29,228 nucleotides of DNA from Comamonadaceae bacterium (GTDB lineage: Bacteria; Pseudomonadota; Gammaproteobacteria; Burkholderiales; Burkholderiaceae_C). Made by a program: the position numbers and the translations under genes. How positions within the stretch are numbered: the stretch's first letter is position 1; every line of letters starts with the position of its first letter. The stretch lies in NCBI GenBank assembly GCA_947374505.1, contig CANCCE010000006.1, positions 1-29,228 on the forward strand. The letters are read 5' to 3'. This document shows positions 7,894 through 15,697 of this stretch, piece by piece. The notes beneath the pieces are model-generated. The model ran no database searches, was not told where the DNA came from, and saw nothing but the letters and a program-made list of their open reading frames with translations.

Positions 7894-8524
7894 TCGGCGA
7901 AGTTTCAAAAGTGGCGTTGCGCAAGAATCCGGACGGCATTTGCAGGGCAGAGTTACCACCAACTTGCCTGTGCGCTGCGAGTAATTCATCTAGCCGGGCA
8001 TCGCGTAGTATGGCGCCCTGCGGCGAGGGGATCAACAGTGTCGCAGTGACCTGATGGCTCGGAGACAACAAGCCCTGTGCCAGTTGCGAGCCGGCGTCAC
8101 CCGTCGACACAGCCAGTGTCCAAACCATCACCGCCACAGCCGTCATGGAGGCAAAACCAGCCACCATTTTCCAACGAAAAACAGGATCGTTGGCGGACGA
8201 ATGAGCTTCTGGCAGGGGACTGATCACCGCTTGCCGCGCGGTCTGCACAGAAATTTCAACTGCCGAGGGCTCGTCCAGCTGAGGTGTTTGGTCAACAAGT
8301 CGGCTTTGTAGGCGCGCTAAAAATGGCTCGGAACTTCGGATGATTGACAGGTCTGGCGAGCGCAACACGTCGCCAATGAGATGATAGTTCTGCCAACTTT
8401 CCAGCAAGCTTAAGTTATTTTCGCAGGCGGCAAGGACTTGGGCAAACTCTTCGCCACGCAGTTCACCGTCAACCAACGCTGAAAGACTGTCGCCAACGAT
8501 GGCATTGGAAAGAGTAGTCTTCAT
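7871..8524 (-). CDS. rseA: Anti-sigma-E factor RseA/MucA
   Basis: Single-pass inner-membrane protein that holds sigma-E inactive at the membrane and is destroyed by regulated proteolysis on envelope stress. The N-terminal cytoplasmic part, with LSALVDGELRGEEF at about 14-27, is the RseA sigma-binding motif, followed by WQNYHLIGDVLRS. One membrane segment lies at about 121-138 (FASMTAVAVMVWTLAV). The periplasmic part is about 75 residues. Length 217 fits the family. It begins 33 bases after rpoE and overlaps rseB, so it is surely co-transcribed with both. Confidence 0.92.
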   Translation of the reverse strand: MKTTLSNAIVGDSLSALVDGELRGEEFAQVLAACENNLSLLESWQNYHLIGDVLRSPDLSIIRSSEPFLARLQSRLVDQTPQLDEPSAVEISVQTARQAVISPLPEAHSSANDPVFRWKMVAGFASMTAVAVMVWTLAVSTGDAGSQLAQGLLSPSHQVTATLLIPSPQGAILRDARLDELLAAHRQVGGNSALQMPSGFLRNATFETSPNASHERR

Positions 8525-8557
8525 AAGATGTGAAGAAGGTTAAGGTTCAAGGGTTAA

Positions 8558-9190
8558 TTACCATCGTTTACCCGACTGGTTCTCCAACATCGGCCGGATC
8601 TTTTGGGAGATAGCTTCGCGGGCCCTGAAAATCCGGGACCGCACGGTTCCAACAGGGCAATTCATCGCGCCGGCAATCTCTTCATAAGTCAGACCTTCAA
8701 TTTCACGCAAGGTGATCGCTTGCCGCAACTCCTCTGGCAAAGCGTCCATCGCGCTGTTGACCATCTCAGCGATTTCCTTGCTGGCCAATACCGCATCAGG
8801 TGTTTCAGGACTGGTTAGTTCGTTTTCTACCGGCGAAGTTTCATCGTCGTCGGCTGATTTAAAGAAATTTTCTGAAACCGTCGGGTTTCGCTTCAGGTCC
8901 ATCAGAAATTTCTTGGCCGTATTCACAGCAATCCGGTAGAGCCAAGTGTAAAACTGAGCCTCGCCCCGGAACTGAGCCAGCGCGCGGTAAGCACGAATGA
9001 AAGTTTCCTGAGCGATATCTTCAACCAGATCAACGTCACGCACCATGCGGCCAATCAGGCGCTGAATCCGGCGTTCGTATTTGATGACCAGTAATTCGAA
9101 GGCCTTTTGATCACCCGCCACAGTTCTTTCAACCAGCAAGGCATCGCTGTCGCCGCTGCTGGCGGAAGTCAGGGGCTTGTCGGGATTCAT
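8558..9190 (-). CDS. rpoE: RNA polymerase sigma factor RpoE/AlgU (ECF family)
   Basis: Envelope-stress sigma factor. Region 2 is visible as DVDLVEDIAQETFIRAYRALAQFRGEA in part (about residues 53-80), with FYTWLYRIAVNTAKKFL behind it. Region 4 holds LPEELRQAITLREIEGL and the helix-turn-helix YEEIAGAMNCPVGTVRSRI. At 210 residues it is slightly longer than E. coli RpoE (191) because of an acidic linker between the two regions. The ATG at 9190 shares a base with the preceding stop (TGATG), so the YgfX-like gene and rpoE are probably translationally coupled. rseA and rseB follow, as usual for a self-contained sigma-E locus. Confidence 0.96.
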   Translation of the reverse strand: MNPDKPLTSASSGDSDALLVERTVAGDQKAFELLVIKYERRIQRLIGRMVRDVDLVEDIAQETFIRAYRALAQFRGEAQFYTWLYRIAVNTAKKFLMDLKRNPTVSENFFKSADDDETSPVENELTSPETPDAVLASKEIAEMVNSAMDALPEELRQAITLREIEGLTYEEIAGAMNCPVGTVRSRIFRAREAISQKIRPMLENQSGKRW

Positions 9191-9720
9191 CAAGAATGTC
9201 GGGCAGGCGCTGAATGAGGATACGTCACTGTAGCCGCTAGCTCGCCAGGGGCTGGGTCAGCCGCATCAGTGTCCTGCAAAGTTGCAAGGCTGCTTCGGGC
9301 ATAGACAGCCCGGCGCAAGTCAAGCCAATGCGCCGGCAATGCTGACCGTTCAGCCCACAACCACCAAACGGCCCCAGCCTGATTGTCGAGCCGGATCAAG
9401 AGCGCTAACTGAAGATCCAGCACCACCACTGGCGGCTCCAAAGCCGTTCCACTGCGGTAGACAAGACTCTCCCAGCGCCAGCGCTGACCATCCCAGAGCA
9501 GTCGCCCGACCGGTGCTCGGCGCCAACCTGTGACCATCAACCAAGCAGCGATCAACAAGGCGATGCAGCCCAACAGCGGACGCCAATCGGGCATCGCCGA
9601 AGATCGCCACCAACACACCGTGATGCCAGCGGCGACCAACCATCCGGCCAGCAATAGACTACCCAGAAAACGCGAACGCCCCAACGGATATAAAACCGAT
9701 GGGGCGCTGTGCAAAGCCAA
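9190..9720 (-). CDS. Small inner-membrane protein, YgfX/CptA-like
   Basis: Not firmly recognised. The 176 residues have two adjacent hydrophobic helices (about 19-37 and 46-64) and then a cytoplasmic part with LLWDGQRWRWE and WAERSALPAHWLDLRRAVYAR. Two helices, a Trp-rich strand and a W..LRR motif are the plan of the YgfX (CptA) family, known as partner of the SdhE flavinylation factor and proposed as an inhibitor of cytoskeletal proteins. No sdhE gene is in this window. The start appears to be TTG at 9720, 15 bases past fabF, with a weak ribosome-binding site; no early ATG exists. Its end overlaps rpoE by one base. The family call is by architecture and motif only. Confidence 0.6.
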   Translation of the reverse strand: MALHSAPSVLYPLGRSRFLGSLLLAGWLVAAGITVCWWRSSAMPDWRPLLGCIALLIAAWLMVTGWRRAPVGRLLWDGQRWRWESLVYRSGTALEPPVVVLDLQLALLIRLDNQAGAVWWLWAERSALPAHWLDLRRAVYARSSLATLQDTDAADPAPGELAATVTYPHSAPARHS

Positions 9721-9735
9721 AATCAGGGCGTCAGC

Positions 9736-10980
9736 TCAGGCACGCAAAAAAACCAGCGAACCATTGGTGCCGCCAAAACCGAAGTTGTTTTTAACAGCCA
9801 CATCAATCTTCGCATCCCGCGCTGTGTTGGCGCAGAAGTCCAGATCACAAGTCGGGTCCTGATTGAAAATATTGATGGTCGGCGGAATTTTCTGGTGATA
9901 AAGCGACAACACGGTGTAGACCGACTCGATGCCCCCAGCACCACCCAGCAAGTGACCGGTCATAGACTTGGTCGAACTGACCATCATGCGCGAAGCGTGG
10001 TCGCCAAAAGCGGCTTTTATGGCCTGTGTTTCGTTGATGTCACCGAGCGGCGTCGACGTCCCGTGCGCATTGAGGTACTGGACCTCATCTGCATTGATCC
10101 CCGCGTTTTTCAAGGCACTTTGCATGGCGCGGCGTGGACCGTCCATACTTGGTGCGGTGATGTGACCGGCGTCTGCACTCATGCCAAAACCGGCCAGCTC
10201 AGCGTAAATCCGCGCACCACGGGCTTTTGCGTGTTCGTATTCTTCCAAAACCATCATGCCGGCACCCTCGCCCAGCACAAAACCGTCGCGATCTTTATCC
10301 CACGGACGACTGGCTGTTTTAGGGTCGTCATTGCGAGTGGACAGCGCACGCATGGATGCAAAGCCACCGACGCCCAAGGCCGAGATGGTGGCTTCCGAAC
10401 CGCCTGCGATCATCACGTCAGCATCACCATACTCGATCATGCGGCCGGCATCACCAATGCAATGAAGCCCGGTTGTACACGCTGTGACGATGGCGATATT
10501 GGGTCCCTTGAAGCCAAATTTCATCGACACATGACCGGCGATCATGTTGATGATGGAACCCGGCACAAAAAACGGCGTGATTCGGCGTGGGCCGCGGCTG
10601 ACAAATTCAGCATGGGTATTTTCGATCAACGGCAAGCCGCCAATACCAGAGCCGATAACGCATCCAATCCGCACAGCTTGCTCTTCTGTTAGAGCATCGC
10701 CGGTGGGCAAGCCACTGTCCAGCACCGCTTGGCAGGCAGCAGCCAGACCAAAGTGAATGAACGTATCCATGTGACGAGCTTCTTTTTCAGCGATGTAATC
10801 GGTGATCTGAAAGCCTTTAACCTCGCCAGCAATCTTGCACGTGAAGGCACTGGTGTCAAATTTGGAAATCAAGTCAATGCCGGATTGTCCGGCGAGCAGA
10901 TGGGTCCAGTTCTCAGAAACCGTGTTACCCACGGGACTGATACAACCCATACCTGTCACAACGACGCGACGACGGCTCAT
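9736..10980 (-). CDS. fabF: 3-oxoacyl-ACP synthase II (KAS II)
   Basis: Condensing enzyme that elongates acyl-ACP with malonyl-ACP in type II fatty acid synthesis and sets the amount of long unsaturated chains. The nucleophile Cys168 is in TACTTG; the two His sit in NAHGTSTPLGD and in KSMTGHLLGGAGG, giving the C-H-H triad of KAS I/II. Length 414 is standard. It follows acpP by 66 bases, a gap holding a UUCG-loop hairpin. Downstream it leads into the YgfX-like gene and rpoE. Confidence 0.97.
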   Translation of the reverse strand: MSRRRVVVTGMGCISPVGNTVSENWTHLLAGQSGIDLISKFDTSAFTCKIAGEVKGFQITDYIAEKEARHMDTFIHFGLAAACQAVLDSGLPTGDALTEEQAVRIGCVIGSGIGGLPLIENTHAEFVSRGPRRITPFFVPGSIINMIAGHVSMKFGFKGPNIAIVTACTTGLHCIGDAGRMIEYGDADVMIAGGSEATISALGVGGFASMRALSTRNDDPKTASRPWDKDRDGFVLGEGAGMMVLEEYEHAKARGARIYAELAGFGMSADAGHITAPSMDGPRRAMQSALKNAGINADEVQYLNAHGTSTPLGDINETQAIKAAFGDHASRMMVSSTKSMTGHLLGGAGGIESVYTVLSLYHQKIPPTINIFNQDPTCDLDFCANTARDAKIDVAVKNNFGFGGTNGSLVFLRA

Positions 10981-11004
10981 GCGTAAATCCTGAAGAAAAA
11001 CTCA

Positions 11005-11024
11005 AAAGGCCGCGAACGGCCTTT
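11005..11024 (-). terminator. UUCG-loop hairpin between acpP and fabF
   Basis: On the minus strand AAAGGCCG / CGGCCTTT forms an eight-pair stem closed by the very stable loop TTCG; a T-rich stretch (TTGAGTTTTTC) follows within a few bases. It lies right behind acpP. It may be a partial terminator or a 3' stability element that keeps acpP mRNA in excess over fabF mRNA. Confidence 0.55.
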
Positions 11025-11046
11025 GAAAATAAAGGGGGAAGCCAGC

Positions 11047-11286
11047 TCAGGCTTTTTGATGGGTGTTGGCGTAATCAATCGCGTTCTGGACAGTCGTGAT
11101 TTTTTCTGCATCTTCGTCTGGGATCTCAATACCAAACTCGTCTTCGAGTGCCATCACCAGTTCAACAGTGTCAAGAGAGTCTGCGCCCAGATCGGCAACA
11201 AAGGATTTTTCGCTGGTGACTTGGCCTTCTTCAACGCCCAGTTGCTCAGCAATGATTTTCTTAACACGTGATTCGATATCGCTCAT
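11047..11286 (-). CDS. acpP: Acyl carrier protein
   Basis: Small acidic carrier that holds growing acyl chains on a phosphopantetheine arm. The arm attaches to Ser37 in GADSLDTVELVM; the 79-residue length and acidic composition are typical. A strong ribosome-binding site (GAGGG, about five bases before the ATG) fits very high expression. Flanked by a structured 113-base gap towards fabG and a UUCG hairpin towards fabF, it appears to be an independently tuned unit in the fab operon. Confidence 0.98.
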   Translation of the reverse strand: MSDIESRVKKIIAEQLGVEEGQVTSEKSFVADLGADSLDTVELVMALEDEFGIEIPDEDAEKITTVQNAIDYANTHQKA

Positions 11287-11323
11287 AGTTCCCTCTAAGG
11301 GTTGTGAATTAATCCGTGATTTT

Positions 11324-11377
11324 AGCCGGTTCGAGACATGAATCTCGACAGGCCTGCCGGACGGATGCGAACCGGCT
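11324..11377. repeat. 10-bp inverted repeat with nested stem upstream of acpP
   Basis: AGCCGGTTCG (11324-11333) and CGAACCGGCT (11368-11377) are perfect inverted arms 34 bases apart. Inside them TCGAGA / TCTCGA (11331-11336 / 11343-11348) forms a competing smaller stem. The minus-strand TAAAAT at 11319-11324 could be an acpP -10 box at the edge of the repeat, but no good -35 is seen. The element occupies most of the fabG-acpP gap and could act as an operator, terminator or leader structure. Confidence 0.5.
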
Positions 11378-11399
11378 GATTTTTAGGGTTTTCCCGAAC

Positions 11400-12146
11400 T
11401 TACATGTACATGCCGCCGTTAATGTGAATCTCTTGTCCGGTGATGTAGCTGGCCTCCGGACTTGCCACAAACGCAACCGCATGCGCAATATCTTGTGGCT
11501 TGCCAAGATGACCTAGCGGAATCTGACTCAGCAAAGCTTTTTGTTGCTCTTCAGGCAGGTTCGCGGTCATGTCGGTTTCAATAAAACCGGGTGCGATGCA
11601 ATTCACCGTGATGCCGCGTGAGCCCAACTCGCGAGCCAGCGCACGGGTCATGCCAGCGACGCCGGCCTTGGCTGCCGCGTAATTGGCTTGTCCAGCATTG
11701 CCGGAAGCGCCCACCACCGAGGTGATGCTGATGATCCGGCCATAGCGCTGCTTCATCATGGTCCGCATGACAGCGCGACTCATGCGAAAGACGGCTTTGA
11801 GATTGGTGTCGAGCACGGCATCCCAGTCGTCGTCTTTCAAGCGCATGGCCAGCATGTCGCGCGTGATGCCGGCGTTGTTGACCAGCACTTGCAAGCCGCC
11901 GTGCTCCTTGACCAAACTGTCGATCAAGGCTTCAATGGCGGGAGCGTCAGTGACATTCAGGTTTTTGCCTGCACAGCCCGGAAAACTGGACAGCGTATGG
12001 GATATTTTGGCGGCACCTTCGTCGGTGGTCGCCGTGCCGATGACCTTCATGCCGCGCTTGGCGAGCTCCAGCGCGATGGCCGCGCCAATGCCGCGAGAAG
12101 CGCCGGTGACCAGCGCCAGTTGGCCTTCAATTTTTTTGTCAGTCAT
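11400..12146 (-). CDS. fabG: 3-oxoacyl-ACP reductase
   Basis: NADPH-dependent reductase of the first reductive step of fatty acid elongation. It is a short-chain dehydrogenase: cofactor motif TGASRGIG at residues 14-21, NNAG at 90-93, and catalytic Ser143, Tyr156 and Lys160 (YAAAK). Length 248 and the C-terminal ITGQEIHINGGMYM are typical of FabG. Its ATG overlaps the fabD stop (ATGA), so the two are translationally coupled. Confidence 0.97.
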   Translation of the reverse strand: MTDKKIEGQLALVTGASRGIGAAIALELAKRGMKVIGTATTDEGAAKISHTLSSFPGCAGKNLNVTDAPAIEALIDSLVKEHGGLQVLVNNAGITRDMLAMRLKDDDWDAVLDTNLKAVFRMSRAVMRTMMKQRYGRIISITSVVGASGNAGQANYAAAKAGVAGMTRALARELGSRGITVNCIAPGFIETDMTANLPEEQQKALLSQIPLGHLGKPQDIAHAVAFVASPEASYITGQEIHINGGMYM

Positions 12147-13105
12147 GCTGCATCGTTGGTTAAAAGAGTCTTCACATCCGCGAGACTCGAGGGATCAAAA
12201 AGGGCTGCGCCCGTGAGCTCAGCATCAATGCGCCTGACCATACCGGCCAGCACTTTGCCGGGCCCGCATTCGACCAGTGTAGTCACGCCACGGGCCTTGA
12301 TCGCTTGCACACATTCAACCCAGCGCACCGGGCCAAAAGCCTGCCGATACAGCGCGTCGCGAATCCGGTCGGGATCGGTCTCGACCGCCACATCGATATT
12401 GTTGAGCACTGGAATTTGCGGTGCAGCCAAGACCACGCTGGAGAGTTTTTCTTTGAGTCTTTCAGCCGCCGGCTTCATCAGGCTGGAGTGAAAAGGCGCG
12501 GACACAGACAGTAGCAGGGCGCGCTTGGCACCGTTGGCTTTGAGGACTTCGCAGGCCTTGTCGACAGCAGCCTTGCTGCCGGCAATCACGGTCTGCCCGG
12601 CATCATTGAAATTGACAGCCTCGACGACTTCCGCCGTGCTCGGTCCAAAACTGCGGACTGCCTCAGCACAACCTTCTATGACCTTGACGGCCTCCATGCC
12701 CAAAATAGCCGCCATCGCGCCGACACCGACGGGCACAGCATCCTGCATGGCTTGAGCGCGATAGCGAACCAGTGGCGTGGCTTGTGTCAAAGTCAACACA
12801 CCGGACGCCACCAAGGCGGAGTATTCGCCCAACGAATGGCCGGCCACAGCGGCAGGCTTGACACCTGTTTCCGCCAGCCACACACGGTAGGCTGCAACAG
12901 CCGCCACCAACATCACAGGCTGCGTGTTGGTGGTCAGCGCCAGCGTTTCTTTCGGGCCCTCTTTGATCAGCAGGCCGAGGTCTTCGCCCAAGGCATCTGA
13001 GGCTTCAGCCAAGGTTTGAGCCACCACCGGGTGATCACCCCATGCGTCCAGCATACCAACGGACTGGGATCCCTGGCCGGGAAAAATAAAAGCAAATGGT
13101 TTCAA
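12143..13105 (-). CDS. fabD: Malonyl-CoA:ACP transacylase
   Basis: Moves the malonyl group from CoA to acyl carrier protein to supply the elongation steps. The nucleophile Ser91 lies in GHSLGEY, the N-terminal FPGQGSQ is at residues 8-14, and the partner His is in SAPFHSSLM. Length 320 is slightly above E. coli FabD (309). It lies 62 bases behind fabH and overlaps fabG by four bases. Confidence 0.97.
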   Translation of the reverse strand: MKPFAFIFPGQGSQSVGMLDAWGDHPVVAQTLAEASDALGEDLGLLIKEGPKETLALTTNTQPVMLVAAVAAYRVWLAETGVKPAAVAGHSLGEYSALVASGVLTLTQATPLVRYRAQAMQDAVPVGVGAMAAILGMEAVKVIEGCAEAVRSFGPSTAEVVEAVNFNDAGQTVIAGSKAAVDKACEVLKANGAKRALLLSVSAPFHSSLMKPAAERLKEKLSSVVLAAPQIPVLNNIDVAVETDPDRIRDALYRQAFGPVRWVECVQAIKARGVTTLVECGPGKVLAGMVRRIDAELTGAALFDPSSLADVKTLLTNDAA

Positions 13106-13167
13106 AAAAATCTCCGCAAAATCCCTGAGTAGTCAGCGCTGAACACGATCAGCGACCTGCCCGCATC

Positions 13168-14145
13168 TTAATAATCGAGCAGCACAGCGCCCCACGTGAA
13201 GCCGCCGCCAACGCCTTCGAGCAAGAGCGTGTCACCTTTTTGGATTTTCCCATCGCGCACAGCCACATCAAGGGCCAGCGGAATAGACGCGGCCGAGGTG
13301 TTGCCATGCTGGTCAACCGTCACGATCATTTTTTCAGGGGCTAGCTTGAGCTTTTTGGCCGTGTTTTGCATGATGCGAATATTCGCTTGATGCGGGATCA
13401 ACCAGTCAATATCTTCTTGGGTTTTACCGGCTTTCGTCAGCACGGCACGTGCCGTGTCTTCAAGGACACCCACGGCTAACTTGAACACAGCTTGACCATC
13501 CATGGTCAGCAGGGGACTGCCTGTAACTTGCCCACCCGAGACATGACCAGGCACACATAAAATACTGGAATACTTGCCATCGGCATGGATATCAGTGGCC
13601 AAAATACCCGGCACGTCAGAGGCCTCAAGCACCACAGCGCCCGCACCGTCGCCAAACAACACACAGGTGGTGCGGTCTGAAAAATCAAGGATGCGCGAAA
13701 ACACTTCTGCACCAATCACCAGGGCTTTGGTCGCCGTGCCGGTCTTGATCAATGAATCAGCCAAAGTCAGAGCATAAATAAAACCGCTGCAAACGGCCTG
13801 CACATCGAAGGCAGCAGCGCCAACATTGCCCAGTTTATTCTGCAAAATACAAGCCGCTGACGGGAACACCATGTCTGGCGTCGACGTTGCCACAATGATG
13901 AGGTCAATGTCGCTGGCTTGTCTGCCGGCAGCCTCTAGCGCACGACGACAAGCGTGCAAGGCAAGATCACTCACACCCACATCCGGCCCCGCAAAATGGC
14001 GGGCCCGGATACCGGTGCGCTCGACAATCCATTCATCCGAAGTCTCAACGCCTTTGGCGGCGAGTTCAGTGGCCAGATCGGCATTGGTCAGACGGCGCGG
14101 CGGCAGATAACTGCCCGTGCCCGTGATACGGGAAAAACGGCTCAT
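13168..14145 (-). CDS. fabH: 3-oxoacyl-ACP synthase III (KAS III)
   Basis: Starts fatty acid synthesis by condensing acetyl-CoA with malonyl-ACP. The C-H-N triad is visible: Cys119 in AVCSGF, His252 in PHQANIRIM and Asn282 in GNTSAAS. The C-terminal GGGFTWGAVLLDY is characteristic. Length 325. The start is ATG, 29 bases after plsX. The order plsX-fabH-fabD-fabG-acpP-fabF is the same as in E. coli. Confidence 0.97.
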   Translation of the reverse strand: MSRFSRITGTGSYLPPRRLTNADLATELAAKGVETSDEWIVERTGIRARHFAGPDVGVSDLALHACRRALEAAGRQASDIDLIIVATSTPDMVFPSAACILQNKLGNVGAAAFDVQAVCSGFIYALTLADSLIKTGTATKALVIGAEVFSRILDFSDRTTCVLFGDGAGAVVLEASDVPGILATDIHADGKYSSILCVPGHVSGGQVTGSPLLTMDGQAVFKLAVGVLEDTARAVLTKAGKTQEDIDWLIPHQANIRIMQNTAKKLKLAPEKMIVTVDQHGNTSAASIPLALDVAVRDGKIQKGDTLLLEGVGGGFTWGAVLLDY

Positions 14146-14174
14146 TCAGGACTCACTCAAGAGACGAAGGATCG

Positions 14175-15290
14175 TCAGTGGACAGGATTCGGCAGCGAAA
14201 GTGAAGATAAAGTGGCCATTTCATCTGGCACACAGGCATCGGTCGCAGTCACCGTAGCAACTTGAGCTAACAACGGCGCGGCATGGGCGATACGCTCTTT
14301 CACTTTCCCCAGTAAGTTGTTACGGGCTGCATCATAAGCTCGATTCAGCGCCCGCTCGAAAGCAAACTCGTCAGCGGAGCCATGGCTTTTGAAAACCAGA
14401 CCACGCAAACCGAGCAAAGCGGCGCCATTGTAACGACGATGATCAACCCGCTTTTTAAATGCAGATAGCACGGGATAAGCAACCAAAGCCGCCATTTTGG
14501 TGAAAATATTCCTAGAAAATTCGGCCTTGATGAAGCCGCCAATCATGCCCGCCAAACCCTCACTGGCCTTGAGAGCCACATTGCCGACAAAACCATCGCA
14601 AACGACAATGTCTGTGGTGCCTTTGAAAATATCATTGCCCTCGACGTTGCCGAAAAAGTTTAGATCACCCGTTTGCGACGCAGACCGAAGCAGTTCTCCA
14701 GCTTTTTTGATCACTTCGCTACCCTTGATCGCTTCTTCGCCGATATTGAGCAAGCCAACACTGGGGGCCGACTGGCCAGACACTGCGGACACCAGAGCTG
14801 AGCCCATGACTGCAAACTGCAACAAATGGTGTTCACTGCAATCCACGTTAGCGCCCAAGTCAAGCACTGTGGTAGCGCCACCGGCGGCATTAGGCAGTTG
14901 AGTGGCGATCGCTGGGCGGTCAATACCGTCGAGTGTTTTGAGTACGTAACGTGATATCGCCATCAGCGCGCCGGTGTTGCCAGCCGACACAGCGGCATCA
15001 GCAGCCGCATCTTTGACTTGCTGCACGGCGACACGCATCGATGAATCTTTTTTGCGCCGCAACGCAACCTCAATAGAATCATCCATCGTCACCACCTCAG
15101 AGGCCGGAACGATTTGGCAACGCGGATGTCCCTGCAAGGCCGCAAACTGGGGCTGCAAAGACAAAACAGAGGTCAAGCCGGTCACTAAAACGACTGAATC
15201 CGGATGACTGTCAAGAAAAGCCAAACTGGCAGGCACAGTCACCGAAGGACCGAAATCTCCGCCCATGGCATCGACAGCGATCCTGATCAT
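14175..15290 (-). CDS. plsX: Phosphate acyltransferase PlsX
   Basis: Converts acyl-ACP to acyl-phosphate, the donor for the first step of phospholipid synthesis, so it links the fab products to membrane formation. The N-terminal IAVDAMGGDFGPSVTVP is the PlsX signature; SAGNTGALM and GFVGNVALKASEG are further conserved blocks. The 371 residues exceed the E. coli protein (356) by a Ser/Thr-rich C-terminal tail after the last helix. It lies 41 bases behind an intrinsic terminator that follows rpmF, so read-through or a very close promoter is needed. Confidence 0.96.
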   Translation of the reverse strand: MIRIAVDAMGGDFGPSVTVPASLAFLDSHPDSVVLVTGLTSVLSLQPQFAALQGHPRCQIVPASEVVTMDDSIEVALRRKKDSSMRVAVQQVKDAAADAAVSAGNTGALMAISRYVLKTLDGIDRPAIATQLPNAAGGATTVLDLGANVDCSEHHLLQFAVMGSALVSAVSGQSAPSVGLLNIGEEAIKGSEVIKKAGELLRSASQTGDLNFFGNVEGNDIFKGTTDIVVCDGFVGNVALKASEGLAGMIGGFIKAEFSRNIFTKMAALVAYPVLSAFKKRVDHRRYNGAALLGLRGLVFKSHGSADEFAFERALNRAYDAARNNLLGKVKERIAHAAPLLAQVATVTATDACVPDEMATLSSLSLPNPVH

Positions 15291-15326
15291 GACGAGACCT
15301 GTGCACTCAATAAAGGGGTGTGCAAC

Positions 15327-15356
15327 AAAACAAAAGCCCGCAGGATGAGTGCGGGC
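15327..15356 (-). terminator. Intrinsic terminator between rpmF and plsX
   Basis: On the minus strand GCCCGCA / TGCGGGC forms a seven-pair stem with a seven-base loop, followed by TTTTGTTTT. It is 19 bases past the rpmF stop. Because plsX and the fab genes follow on the same strand, it is probably leaky and gives more L32 message than PlsX message. Confidence 0.75.
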
Positions 15357-15375
15357 CCGTTTCTAGAAGCGAGAA

Positions 15376-15558
15376 TTACGCTTCTGACTTGGATTTCAGA
15401 ACCTTGCGACCACGGTAAAAGCCAGTTGGGCTGATGTGGTGACGAAGGTGAATTTCGCCCGTTGTGGGTTCGACTGCAATGCCTGGAACGTTCAAGGCGT
15501 TGTGCGAGCGGTGCATGCCGCGCTTGGAAGGTGATTTTTTGTTCTGTTGGACGGCCAT
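15376..15558 (-). CDS. rpmF: 50S ribosomal protein L32
   Basis: Small basic ribosomal protein. The start MAVQQNKKSPSKRGMHRSH is the conserved bL32 N-terminus and the 60-residue length is typical. HLRHHISPTGFYRGRKV matches the second half. No zinc-binding Cys pairs are present, so this is the Cys-less form. A purine-rich ribosome-binding site (AGGAG) lies before the ATG. It stands between yceD and plsX exactly as in E. coli. Confidence 0.97.
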   Translation of the reverse strand: MAVQQNKKSPSKRGMHRSHNALNVPGIAVEPTTGEIHLRHHISPTGFYRGRKVLKSKSEA

Positions 15559-15697
15559 AATCCGCTCCTGAGGGGGTGTAGGGTTGGTAATTACGCACTA
15601 CAGCAGACCATCCTTGGGTGACTGGCCTTTTTCAGGAGCCGGTCAGGGGGTGCATCAGTACGCGAAGCCTTAGATTATAGCGCGTCGAATCAATCGA

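Noticed and set aside
9709..10692. 327-codon open frame on the plus strand
   Set aside because: Antisense to fabF and the start of the YgfX-like gene; no family features.
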